Shown: piece after piece, positions 1 to 8,449 of the stretch
How positions within the stretch are numbered: position 1 is the first letter of the stretch
Layout: each line of letters starts with the position of its first letter
Origin: Chromatiales bacterium
Lineage (GTDB): Bacteria; Pseudomonadota; Gammaproteobacteria; JAGRGH01
Assembly: GCA_020445605.1 (NCBI GenBank)
Contig: JAGRGH010000017.1
Location: forward strand, 26,302 to 90,301
Reading direction: 5' to 3'
Length of the DNA: 64,000 nt
Translations under genes and position numbers: made by a program
Notes under the pieces: model-generated
What the model was told of the DNA's origin: nothing
The model's database searches: none
What the model saw: the letters and a program-made list of their open reading frames with translations, nothing else

Positions 1-165
1 GAATAGGTATAAAGGGCCACATCGGCAACTCTTATCGTCGTTCGGTGGCCACCTGCCAATCCTGCTCCCGCGGAGACCACCATTCCGGATTGGATGGCGT
101 ATTTCAACAAAAACATCGTAACCTATTGTTTTACTGTCCTCGTAGTGTATCGCCTGTGACCGTTT

Positions 166-195
166 ATGTTCGCCGGCTAGTTTGCCGGCGAACAT
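166..195. promoter_or_regulatory. Perfect inverted repeat before the BREX promoter
   Basis: A 12-bp perfect stem (166-177 pairing with 184-195, arms starting ATGTTCGCCGG) encloses a 6-nt loop TAGTTT. The right arm ends exactly where the -35 hexamer of the brxA promoter begins. It could be an operator, since BREX operons are often controlled by BrxR-type regulators binding inverted repeats upstream of brxA. It could also be the terminator hairpin of a gene left of the window. No T-run follows, which favours an operator. No regulator gene is visible in the window. Confidence 0.5.
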
Positions 196-222
196 TGACA
201 TATTTTCCAGACCCGCTATAGT
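195..222 (+). promoter_or_regulatory. Sigma70-type promoter of the BREX operon
   Basis: A consensus -35 TTGACA (195-200) and a -10 TATAGT (217-222) are separated by 16 bp. Transcription would start near 229-231, essentially on the ATG of brxA at 231. The predicted mRNA is therefore leaderless or nearly so, and no Shine-Dalgarno sequence precedes that ATG. Confidence 0.6.
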
Positions 223-230
223 GCCTCACC

Positions 231-1070
231 ATGGGCGCGATATCCGATCTGAATTTCGAAGCAGGTATTGCTGGATTAACCGGCAGCCAGGCCATGGTCT
301 GGGGGTTCCGTTCGGGTGATCGGGGCACCCATACCAGTCGCACGATCATGATCGACGAGCTGTCGCATCTCCTGGATGCGGCCCCCGGCGAAGTAAGCCG
401 CGAGGACTACGCGGATGCCGTCATGGAGCACAACTGCCTGGGCAAGCGGACAGCGGCGACTCGCAAGCTTTCGCTGCAACGCTTAACCGAGCTCTACGGC
501 CTCGACAATCAGCTGATCTTGTATCGGGTGCTGCGAGACCTATGGGGTCGACACGAAGGCAGTCGCCCGCTTCTGGCAATGTTGCTGGCTCTGGCTAGAG
601 ACCCGCTCCTGCGGGCAACCGCGACAGCTGTTATTCGCACGCCCTACGGCCATGAATTCGCTCGGCAGTCCATGAAGGACGCCCTCTCCGAAGCGGTCGG
701 CGAGCGCCTGAACGACGCGACTCTCGACAAAGTTGTGCGCAACGCGTCGTCCTCGTGGACTCAATCCGGCCACTTTCGTGGCAGAGGGCGAAAGACCAGG
801 CAGAAAGTGGATGCGACACCGGCTGCAACCACCTACGCATTGCTACTCGGGTTCGCCGTGGGCCGTCGCGGCCGACTGCTGTTCGAAACGCCTTGGGCCG
901 CGATACTGGATGCCGGCCCCGATGACCTTATTGATGTGGCCGTCGACGCCAAGCGGCTGGGCCTGCTCGATCTCAAACAATCCGGATCGATGATCGATGT
1001 GTCGTTTCCGGCGCTGTTCACTGAAAAGGAACGGGAGTTGATTCATGGGTCGCATCGACAGGCTGGCTGA
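231..1070 (+). CDS. brxA: BREX protein BrxA (DUF1819 family)
   Basis: This 279-aa protein is the first gene of a type 1 BREX operon. BrxA is a small, probably DNA-binding component needed for phage exclusion. The segment around residues 37-75 (THTSRTIMIDEL, then LGKRTAATRKLS) and the following LTELYGL helix fit the DUF1819 family as I know it. The ATG at 231 is the first in frame and sits 8 nt after the -10 box. The 3' end overlaps brxB by 26 nt. Assignment rests on family resemblance plus its position directly before a clear brxB. Confidence 0.8.
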   Translation: MGAISDLNFEAGIAGLTGSQAMVWGFRSGDRGTHTSRTIMIDELSHLLDAAPGEVSREDYADAVMEHNCLGKRTAATRKLSLQRLTELYGLDNQLILYRVLRDLWGRHEGSRPLLAMLLALARDPLLRATATAVIRTPYGHEFARQSMKDALSEAVGERLNDATLDKVVRNASSSWTQSGHFRGRGRKTRQKVDATPAATTYALLLGFAVGRRGRLLFETPWAAILDAGPDDLIDVAVDAKRLGLLDLKQSGSMIDVSFPALFTEKERELIHGSHRQAG

Positions 1071-1614
1071 GCGCTACAAGAGCTATATCGCTTTGCCGTG
1101 GCAGAAGGATCTGGCCGGTGCCCAGCGTGCGATCTTCATCGTTTACGACAAAGCGGACGAACGCCGCCTGCGGGCGCGAAAAGATCTATTCGCGCTTGCA
1201 ACAGCGGAAGCAGGGCACACCTGGCACGAGTGTGATTTAACCAGGGTTTTCGCACAGTGGATGGCCGATACCGAGTACCGAGACAGCTATTTCGAGTCAC
1301 CCGAGGATCTGGAACTGAAGTTGGAGGACGATTTTCTCGGGCACGTGGCGGGGCGTGTCAGAGAAGCGCTCACGGCCCCTGAAGCCGATGAGAATTCGGT
1401 CGTCGGCGTGTACGGCATTGCTTCGTTGTTCGGTTTCGTCCGCGTGTCAGAACTCATGAAGGAGATCGAGCGGGATATCAGAGGTCGCGTGGTGGTGTTT
1501 TTCCCCGGCGAATACGAGAACAGCAACTACCGGTTGTTGGATGCACGGGATGGGTGGAACTACCTCGCAGTCCCGATCACCTTGCACGAAGATCGAGGAG
1601 TGTACGAGGTATGA
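1045..1614 (+). CDS. brxB: BREX protein BrxB (DUF1788 family)
   Basis: This 189-aa protein carries the characteristic C-terminal stretch of DUF1788 (VVVFFPGEYE, then YRLLDARDGWNYLAVPI). BrxB is a core BREX component of unknown biochemical activity, required for defence. The ATG at 1045 is preceded by GGGAG at a suitable distance and lies inside the end of brxA. The stop overlaps the brxC start as ATGA (1611-1614), implying translational coupling. Confidence 0.9.
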   Translation: MGRIDRLAERYKSYIALPWQKDLAGAQRAIFIVYDKADERRLRARKDLFALATAEAGHTWHECDLTRVFAQWMADTEYRDSYFESPEDLELKLEDDFLGHVAGRVREALTAPEADENSVVGVYGIASLFGFVRVSELMKEIERDIRGRVVVFFPGEYENSNYRLLDARDGWNYLAVPITLHEDRGVYEV

Positions 1615-4600
1615 AAAACCGCGATATCTACCAAAGGGACCCCGGCAAGATCACCTTGCTGAATAATGGCGTCGCAACTATGACCGACGCCCTGACCGAC
1701 GACGAGCGTCGTACGTTGCGCTTCGAGCTCGAGCATTTCGTCTGCGAAGGGGAATATCAGCGCGGTCTCGTACGCATTCTCGACTCCTACGTCAGCAACC
1801 AGGGCCAGCCCGAGCAACCGGCGGCCTGGGTGAGCGGGTTTTTCGGTAGCGGTAAATCGCATTTGGCGAAGATGCTCCGCTTTCTGTGGACGGACTACAC
1901 CTTCCCGGATGATGGCGCGAGCGCTCGCGGTCTTGCGCGGCTGCCCAACGATGTGCAGGACCTGCTGAAGGAGATCACGACCCTCGGCAAGCGTGCTCAT
2001 GGGCTTCATGCGGCGGCGGGGACGCTCGGCGCCGGGGCCGGCGACAGCGTTCGACTCGCGTTGCTCGGCATCGTTTTCAAATCCGCGGAGTTGCCCGAGA
2101 GTTACCCTCAGGCGCGCTTCAGCCTGTGGCTCAGGAAGAACGATATCTACGATCAGGTTTGCGCCGCCGTGGAGGCGCAAGGGCGCGACTTTCGCCGCGA
2201 GCTGAACGACATGTATGTCAGCCCGCTCATCGCCAAAGCACTGCTCGCCGCTGACCCCAATTTCGCTGGCAGCGAGAAGGATGCCAGGGCTGCGCTCCGC
2301 GCACAGTTTCCGAAGCCGAAGGACATTACCACCGACGAATTCACTACCGCGCTACAGGACGCCCTCGCCCCCGAAGGCGAAATGCCGTGCACGGTCATCA
2401 TCCTCGACGAGGTGCAGCAGTACATCGGTGATGACACAAGCCGATCTTACGTAGTGCAGGAAGTCGTGGAGGCCTGCAGCAAACGGTTCGGTGACCGCTT
2501 GCTGTTCCTGGGCACCGGGCAGACGGCGCTCTCGGGTACGCCAGCACTGCAACGACTGCAGGGCCGGTTCACAGTCAACGTTGAACTCTCCGACACCGAT
2601 GTCGAAACGGTCACACGTCGAGTCGTATTGGCGAAACGCCCGGATCGCGTCAACGATGTCAAAGCGACTCTGGATGGTAACGCCGGCGAACTCGATCGGC
2701 ACCTGGTTGGTACCAAGATCGGTCCTCGCAGCGAGGACAAGTCGGTCCTTGTCGAGGACTATCCGCTACTCCCCGTACGACGCCGCTTCTGGGAGCACGC
2801 CTTGCGCGCGGTCGATCGCGCGGGTACTGCGGGGCAGCTTCGTACGCAGCTGCGCATCGTCTACGACGCGATCCGACGCACGGCCGACGACCCTGTCGGT
2901 ACGGTTGTGCCTGCCGACTTCCTGTTCGAGGAAATTTCCGCCAACCTGCTCCAGTCCGGCGTGTTGTTACGCGAGGTCAACGAGACGATCGCCGAGCAGG
3001 ACGATGGCACCCCGGATGGAAGCCTGAAGTCGCGGCTATGTGCCTTGGTCTTCCTCATCCGCAAGCTGCCCCGCGAGGCGGGTGTCGACATCGGAGTTCG
3101 GGGCACAACGGACACCTTGGCGGATTTGCTGGTCAAGGATCTGGCAAAGGACGGCGCTGCCCTGCGCAGTCAGCTACCGAAATTGCTGGACGAGCTCGTC
3201 GCCGCCGGCACGTTGATGAAGCTCGACGACGAGTACAGCCTGCAGACGCGGGAGAGCAGCGAATGGGAAGCGGAATTCCGCAACCGGCAGACCAAGCTCG
3301 TCAACGATCCCGCGCGGATGAGCAGCAAGCGTGCTCAGCTCCTGGGTGCTGCGGTTCAGAATGCCATCGGCTCAGTGAAATTGCTGCATGGCAAGTGCAA
3401 GGAACCGAGAAAGCTGGCGTTGCACTTCGGCGCGGAACCACCGCAGGGCACCACCCACGAGATACCCGTCTGGATTCGCGATGGCTGGGGTGCGGATGAG
3501 AAAAGCGTCATTGCAGATGCGCGTGCTGCAGGTCCCGATAGCCCGATCATCCACGTATTCGTACCGAAATCGCGTGCCGACGCACTGGCCAGGGTGATCG
3601 CCGCCCAGAGCGCGGCAAAGGATACGTTGGAATACAAAGGTGTGCCGTCGAGCCCCGAGGGGATCGAGGCCCGGCAAGGTATGGAGACCCGATTGACCGA
3701 GGCGGGTAACAACCTGCGGAGCTTGGTCGCTGAAGTCATCGATGGCGCGAAAGTCTACCAGGGCGGCGGCAGCGAGAGGCTCGAGGCCTCCTTGCTGGAC
3801 AAGGTCAAGGAAGCCGCAAATGCTTCTTTGGATCGCCTCTTTTACGACTTCAAGGATGCCGATGATCACCGCTGGCCCAAGGTGATCGAGCGCGCCCGAA
3901 AAGGTACTGAACACCCACTGGAAGCGTTGGATTACAGCGGCAAGACCGAAGATCATCCGGTCTGCTCCGCGGTGCTGTCTTTCGTCGGTTCCGGGAAGAA
4001 GGGTAAGGACGTGCGCACGCACTTTTCCGATCCGCCCTACGGTTGGTCACGCGATGCCGTCGATGCCGCGCTCATTAGCTTGTTTGGCACCGGGCATTTG
4101 CGGGCGACCACCAATGGAACGCCACTCAAGCCCGGGCAGCTCGATCAGGCGAAGGTCTCGAGCACCGACTTCCGGGTGGAGAGTGCAACCATCGACACCC
4201 GCCAGCGTCTCAAGGTGCGCAAGCTGTTGCAGACGGCCGCAGTCGCCTGCAAACCAAACGAAGAAGCCGTCGCCGCTGGAGATTTCCTGAACAAGCTGAG
4301 CGAGCTTGCGCGTGGCGCCGGCGGAGAAGCGCCGCTCCCCGAGCGCCCCGAAACCAGCCACCTGTTGGACCTCCAGTCACTTGCCGGCAACGAACAGCTG
4401 GTCGGCATTCTGAACCGACACGATGAGCTCCTGAAGAACATCGAAGACTGGACCAAGGCGCGCGACCTGGCCGAGAAGCGCCTGCCCGCGTACAAGCGAC
4501 TGCAGTCTCTGGCCCGCCATGCTGAGGGGCTGGACGCGGCGACAGAAGCGCAGCCGCAGATCGAGGCGATCGCCGCCAACCGCAGCCTGCTTGATGCGGC

Positions 4601-5054
4601 AGATCCGGTGCCCGACCTCGCGAAGGCACTGGCGGATGCGCTGCGCGCCGCACTGGCGTCGGCGGAGAAGCTTTACTCCGAAACCTACGACTCGGAATTG
4701 GTGCGCCTGGAGGCCGCCGAGAGCTGGCAGAAGATCGATCAATCTGATCGCGACCGAATTCTTAACGGATTACATATCGCCAAGGTCACAAAAGGTGCTA
4801 CCGGCACCGAGCAGGAGGTGCTCGAATCCGTCGAACGTATCTCCCCCGACGCCTGGAGGACCCGTACAGCGGCATTGCCACAGCTCTTCGCGGACGCACG
4901 CATCCAGGCCGACAAACTGATCGAGCCGAAGACCCACCACGTCAAGCTGGGAAGTGCGACGCTGCGGACGCCAGAAGAGGTCAAGGCCTGGGCTGCGAAG
5001 ACCGAACAGGAGCTGCTCGAGCAGCTCAAACAAGGCCCTATCGTGGTGTCGTAG
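1611..5054 (+). CDS. brxC: BREX P-loop ATPase BrxC
   Basis: This 1147-aa ATPase is a core component of BREX. A Walker A motif (GFFGSGKS, about residues 76-83) and a Walker B motif (VIILDE, about 261-266) are clear. The length is typical of BrxC (about 1,100-1,200 aa). I placed the start at 1611 rather than an in-frame ATG at 1554, because 1611 overlaps the brxB stop as ATGA and begins the conserved N-terminus (MKNRDIYQRDP). The C-terminal third is rich in charged helices. Confidence 0.93.
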   Translation: MKNRDIYQRDPGKITLLNNGVATMTDALTDDERRTLRFELEHFVCEGEYQRGLVRILDSYVSNQGQPEQPAAWVSGFFGSGKSHLAKMLRFLWTDYTFPDDGASARGLARLPNDVQDLLKEITTLGKRAHGLHAAAGTLGAGAGDSVRLALLGIVFKSAELPESYPQARFSLWLRKNDIYDQVCAAVEAQGRDFRRELNDMYVSPLIAKALLAADPNFAGSEKDARAALRAQFPKPKDITTDEFTTALQDALAPEGEMPCTVIILDEVQQYIGDDTSRSYVVQEVVEACSKRFGDRLLFLGTGQTALSGTPALQRLQGRFTVNVELSDTDVETVTRRVVLAKRPDRVNDVKATLDGNAGELDRHLVGTKIGPRSEDKSVLVEDYPLLPVRRRFWEHALRAVDRAGTAGQLRTQLRIVYDAIRRTADDPVGTVVPADFLFEEISANLLQSGVLLREVNETIAEQDDGTPDGSLKSRLCALVFLIRKLPREAGVDIGVRGTTDTLADLLVKDLAKDGAALRSQLPKLLDELVAAGTLMKLDDEYSLQTRESSEWEAEFRNRQTKLVNDPARMSSKRAQLLGAAVQNAIGSVKLLHGKCKEPRKLALHFGAEPPQGTTHEIPVWIRDGWGADEKSVIADARAAGPDSPIIHVFVPKSRADALARVIAAQSAAKDTLEYKGVPSSPEGIEARQGMETRLTEAGNNLRSLVAEVIDGAKVYQGGGSERLEASLLDKVKEAANASLDRLFYDFKDADDHRWPKVIERARKGTEHPLEALDYSGKTEDHPVCSAVLSFVGSGKKGKDVRTHFSDPPYGWSRDAVDAALISLFGTGHLRATTNGTPLKPGQLDQAKVSSTDFRVESATIDTRQRLKVRKLLQTAAVACKPNEEAVAAGDFLNKLSELARGAGGEAPLPERPETSHLLDLQSLAGNEQLVGILNRHDELLKNIEDWTKARDLAEKRLPAYKRLQSLARHAEGLDAATEAQPQIEAIAANRSLLDAADPVPDLAKALADALRAALASAEKLYSETYDSELVRLEAAESWQKIDQSDRDRILNGLHIAKVTKGATGTEQEVLESVERISPDAWRTRTAALPQLFADARIQADKLIEPKTHHVKLGSATLRTPEEVKAWAAKTEQELLEQLKQGPIVVS

Positions 5055-5062
5055 GGGCTGAC

Positions 5063-8000
5063 ATGAAGACACTCTCGACAGAATTCCGCAGGCAGCTCGA
5101 GCGAACGGTAGTTGAAGCCCGTGATGTCGCCGAGGCCGGTGCGCGCGTTGCGCTCGAGGCGCTTGCAGTACAGCACCACGAGCCGTACGGCCATATGGGC
5201 TCGGAGCAACGCACTCTGCGCCGGCGCTTGCGAGCGCATGCCCGCCAGCTTGGTGATCGCCCCGATGCGCGCTCGGGCGGACACGGAATCGATCATCTGG
5301 TGCATGAGTGCGCTTACGAGCACTGGCACGGCATGTTGTTTGCCCGCTTCCTTGCTGAGAATCACCTGCTGATCGAGCCCGAGATGGGCGTCGCCATAAC
5401 CCTGAATGAATGTGAGGAGTTGGCTAAGGAGGGGGGTATCGACAAGTGGGTGCTGGCGGCACGCTTCGCGCACCGGATGTTACCGCAGGTATTTAGGCCA
5501 GATCATCCGGTCTTCGAGGTGCAGTTAGCGCGAGAACACCGCCTGAAGCTCGAAGGCTTGGTCGAGGGGCTGCCGGCAGATGTGTTCGCGGCTACCGATG
5601 CGCTCGGCTGGGTTTACCAGTTCTGGCAGACGAAGAAGAAGGGCGAAGTCAATGCCGCTGGCAACAAGATCGGCGCGGATGAACTGCCGTCCGTCACCCA
5701 ACTCTTCACCGAAGATTACATGGTGGACTTCCTCCTGGACAATACGCTGGGCGCGTGGCACGCCGGCAAAGTCCTCGCCGCAGATCCCAAGCTGGCCCAA
5801 AACGCTAAGAGGGAAGACGAGCTCCGTCAGGCCGTCGCGCTGCCGGACTGTCCATGGAACTACCTCCGCTTCATCCAGCGCACGGACGGCCAGTGGACAC
5901 CCGCCGCCGGCACGTTCGGCGGATGGCCGAACTCTGCTAAGGAACTCAAATGCCTCGACCCGTGCATGGGCAGCGGTCATTTTGTAGTGGCGATGTTCGA
6001 GCGGCTGGTGGCCTTGCGCCTGGCCGAGGAAAAGCTGGACGAAGCAGCGGCGGTGGCGGCGGTCATTCGCGACAACCTGTTCGGCTTGGAGATCGACCCG
6101 CGGTGCACGCAGATTGGCGCGTTCAACCTGGCGCTGGCCGCGTGGCGGCGCGTGGGCCATCGCCCGCTGCCTGCGATGAACCTGGCCTGCTCCGGCCTCG
6201 CGCCGAACACCCGCGAAGCCGACTGGCTGGCGATTGCCGGCGATGATGAGAAACTCCAACGCGGCATGGAGCGGCTTTACCGGCTGTTCCAAAAGGCGTC
6301 GGTGCTGGGCAGCCTCATCAACCCGCGCGCCGGCGAGGGTGACTTGCTGGAGGCCGCGTTCCATGAACTCCAGCCGCTGCTGGAAAAGGCGCTGGCGCAG
6401 GAGATCAAGGGCGACAGCGCGTATGAAATGGCCGTGACGGCGCGCGGTCTGGCCAAGGCGGCGGAAATTCTCGCCAGCCAGTTTACGCTTGTCGCGACGA
6501 ACGTGCCTTACCTTGGACGTGGAAAGCAGAATGAAGTACTTCAAGATTATTGCGAACGTTTCCACCCTGTAGCCAAGGCTGACCTTGCAACGTGTTTTGT
6601 TGAGCGTTGTTTGGCCTTCTGCGCTTACGGTGCAACCATTTCGCTCGTCACCCCGCAAAACTGGCTCTCGCTCAAGACCTACAGCGAGCTTCGGATTGGG
6701 ATGCTGGAACAATCTCAGTGGAATATCGTGGCACGATTGGGAGCAAAGGGGTTTCAGACGCCAATGTGGGATTTCAATGTTCAACTCGGCATAATCTCTC
6801 GAACGATTCCAAGCAAAACGCATTTGCTAGCCGGAGTCGATGTGTCACCTGCAAAACAGCCTACAGTTAAGGCCGATCAACTGTGCAGTGGCAAACTGTG
6901 GCGAGGCGATCAGGACGCGCAGTTGAGTAACCCAGATGCAAGAATTACGTTTTTAAATTCCTCGCATCGTTCCCGACTTGGAGATTACGCAACCACTTGG
7001 CAGGGGTTTGTGACTGGTGACACCAAACGGTTCACCCTTTGCTTCTGGGAAGTAGCTGATCGCGGTGTTTCATGGGAATGGTTTGTTTCCACGCCGGAGA
7101 TAACCGGAGATTTTGTGGGACGCTCACTGATCTTACGCTGGGAACACGGCAAAGGAGCGTTGCACATGCAGAGCACCGCTCACAACTTTCCTCCACCGAC
7201 GGCACTAGGTAAAGCCGGTGTACTTCTGTCGCAGTTTGGAACTGTCCGCGCCACTCAGTTCCTTGGGGAGATTTTCAACGACCTCAGCGTTCCCCTGATC
7301 CCAAAAAAGCCTGAAGATCTTCCGGCATTATTTGCATTGTGCATGGACCCCGAATTCAACGAAAGCGTTCGGACACAGACACAAAGTCTTCAAGTCCGAG
7401 TGGGTTACTTTCTTGGAGTCCCCCTCGACCTGGCGCACTGGCACAAGGTGGCGGCGGAGAAATATCCGCACGGATTGCCGAAGCCGTTTTCCAGCGACCC
7501 GACGCAATGGCTGTTCAACGGTAATCCTGCTGGTGCAGACCAGCCGTTGCAAGTCTCCGTGGCGCGGTTGCTTGGCTACCGGTGGCCGCGCCAGACCGGT
7601 TCGAGTTTTCCCGATTGCCCGACGCTCGGCCCGGATGGTCTGGAAAAGCTAGCGGATGACGACGGTATCGTTTGTATTCCCGCCGTTCGCGGCGAGCGGC
7701 CGGCGCACGAACGACTGCTACAACTGCTGCACACCGCCTACGGGGATTGGAACGACGGCATCCTGACCAGGCTGCTCGCCGAATCAGGCAGTTCAAATCT
7801 CGATGACTGGCTGCGTAACGGATTCTTCGAACAGCACTGCAAGCTGTTCCACCACCGCCCCTTCATCTGGCACATCTGGGACAGCCGCAAGGGCGATGGA
7901 TTCCATGCCCTAGTCAACTACCATAAGCTGGCCGAAGGTAACGGAAAGGGCCGGCGCCTGCTGGAATCCCTCACCTACAGTTATCTCGGCGACTGGATCG

Positions 8001-8449
8001 GTCGCCAGCAGGATGGTGTGAAGCGCGGCGAAGGCGGCGCCGAAGACCGGCTGGCCGCCGCGCTGGAACTGCAAAAGCGCCTCGTCGCCATCCTCGAAGG
8101 CGAACCGCCCTTCGACCTCTTCGTCCGCTGGAAACCGATTGAAGATCAGGCTATCGGCTGGGAGCCTGATATCAACGACGGTGTCCGGCTCAATATCCGC
8201 CCCTTCATGGCCCAGGACATCGTCGGTGGCAAGAAAGGCGCCGGCATCTTGCGCGCCAAGCCGAATATCCATTGGAAGAAAGACCGCGGCAAAGAGCCTG
8301 TTCGCGAGCAGTCCCAACACCCCTGGTTTTGGCAAAACGGCAAGTTCACCGGGGAGCGGGTCAACGACGTTCACCTCACTCTTGCCGAAAAGCGCGCGGC
8401 TAGAGAGGCGGCGCGCGCCGGCGGCAACAAGTACGGCTCCGCCAAATGA
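5063..8449 (+). CDS. pglX: BREX-1 adenine-specific DNA methyltransferase PglX
   Basis: This 1128-aa protein is the methyltransferase that marks host DNA in BREX and gives target specificity. The SAM-binding motif DPCMGSGHF lies near residue 299. The catalytic-type motif reads NVPY (about 480-483) instead of the usual NPPY. From about 6,540 to 7,400 the DNA is clearly more AT-rich than both flanks. This region follows the catalytic motif, where target-recognition domains sit, which suggests a horizontally exchanged recognition module. The gene starts 8 nt after brxC and overlaps pglZ by ATGA. Confidence 0.93.
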   Translation: MKTLSTEFRRQLERTVVEARDVAEAGARVALEALAVQHHEPYGHMGSEQRTLRRRLRAHARQLGDRPDARSGGHGIDHLVHECAYEHWHGMLFARFLAENHLLIEPEMGVAITLNECEELAKEGGIDKWVLAARFAHRMLPQVFRPDHPVFEVQLAREHRLKLEGLVEGLPADVFAATDALGWVYQFWQTKKKGEVNAAGNKIGADELPSVTQLFTEDYMVDFLLDNTLGAWHAGKVLAADPKLAQNAKREDELRQAVALPDCPWNYLRFIQRTDGQWTPAAGTFGGWPNSAKELKCLDPCMGSGHFVVAMFERLVALRLAEEKLDEAAAVAAVIRDNLFGLEIDPRCTQIGAFNLALAAWRRVGHRPLPAMNLACSGLAPNTREADWLAIAGDDEKLQRGMERLYRLFQKASVLGSLINPRAGEGDLLEAAFHELQPLLEKALAQEIKGDSAYEMAVTARGLAKAAEILASQFTLVATNVPYLGRGKQNEVLQDYCERFHPVAKADLATCFVERCLAFCAYGATISLVTPQNWLSLKTYSELRIGMLEQSQWNIVARLGAKGFQTPMWDFNVQLGIISRTIPSKTHLLAGVDVSPAKQPTVKADQLCSGKLWRGDQDAQLSNPDARITFLNSSHRSRLGDYATTWQGFVTGDTKRFTLCFWEVADRGVSWEWFVSTPEITGDFVGRSLILRWEHGKGALHMQSTAHNFPPPTALGKAGVLLSQFGTVRATQFLGEIFNDLSVPLIPKKPEDLPALFALCMDPEFNESVRTQTQSLQVRVGYFLGVPLDLAHWHKVAAEKYPHGLPKPFSSDPTQWLFNGNPAGADQPLQVSVARLLGYRWPRQTGSSFPDCPTLGPDGLEKLADDDGIVCIPAVRGERPAHERLLQLLHTAYGDWNDGILTRLLAESGSSNLDDWLRNGFFEQHCKLFHHRPFIWHIWDSRKGDGFHALVNYHKLAEGNGKGRRLLESLTYSYLGDWIGRQQDGVKRGEGGAEDRLAAALELQKRLVAILEGEPPFDLFVRWKPIEDQAIGWEPDINDGVRLNIRPFMAQDIVGGKKGAGILRAKPNIHWKKDRGKEPVREQSQHPWFWQNGKFTGERVNDVHLTLAEKRAAREAARAGGNKYGSAK

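Noticed and set aside
1560..8374. Long antisense reading frames across brxC and pglX
   Set aside because: They mirror the codon structure of the sense genes and show no independent protein features.
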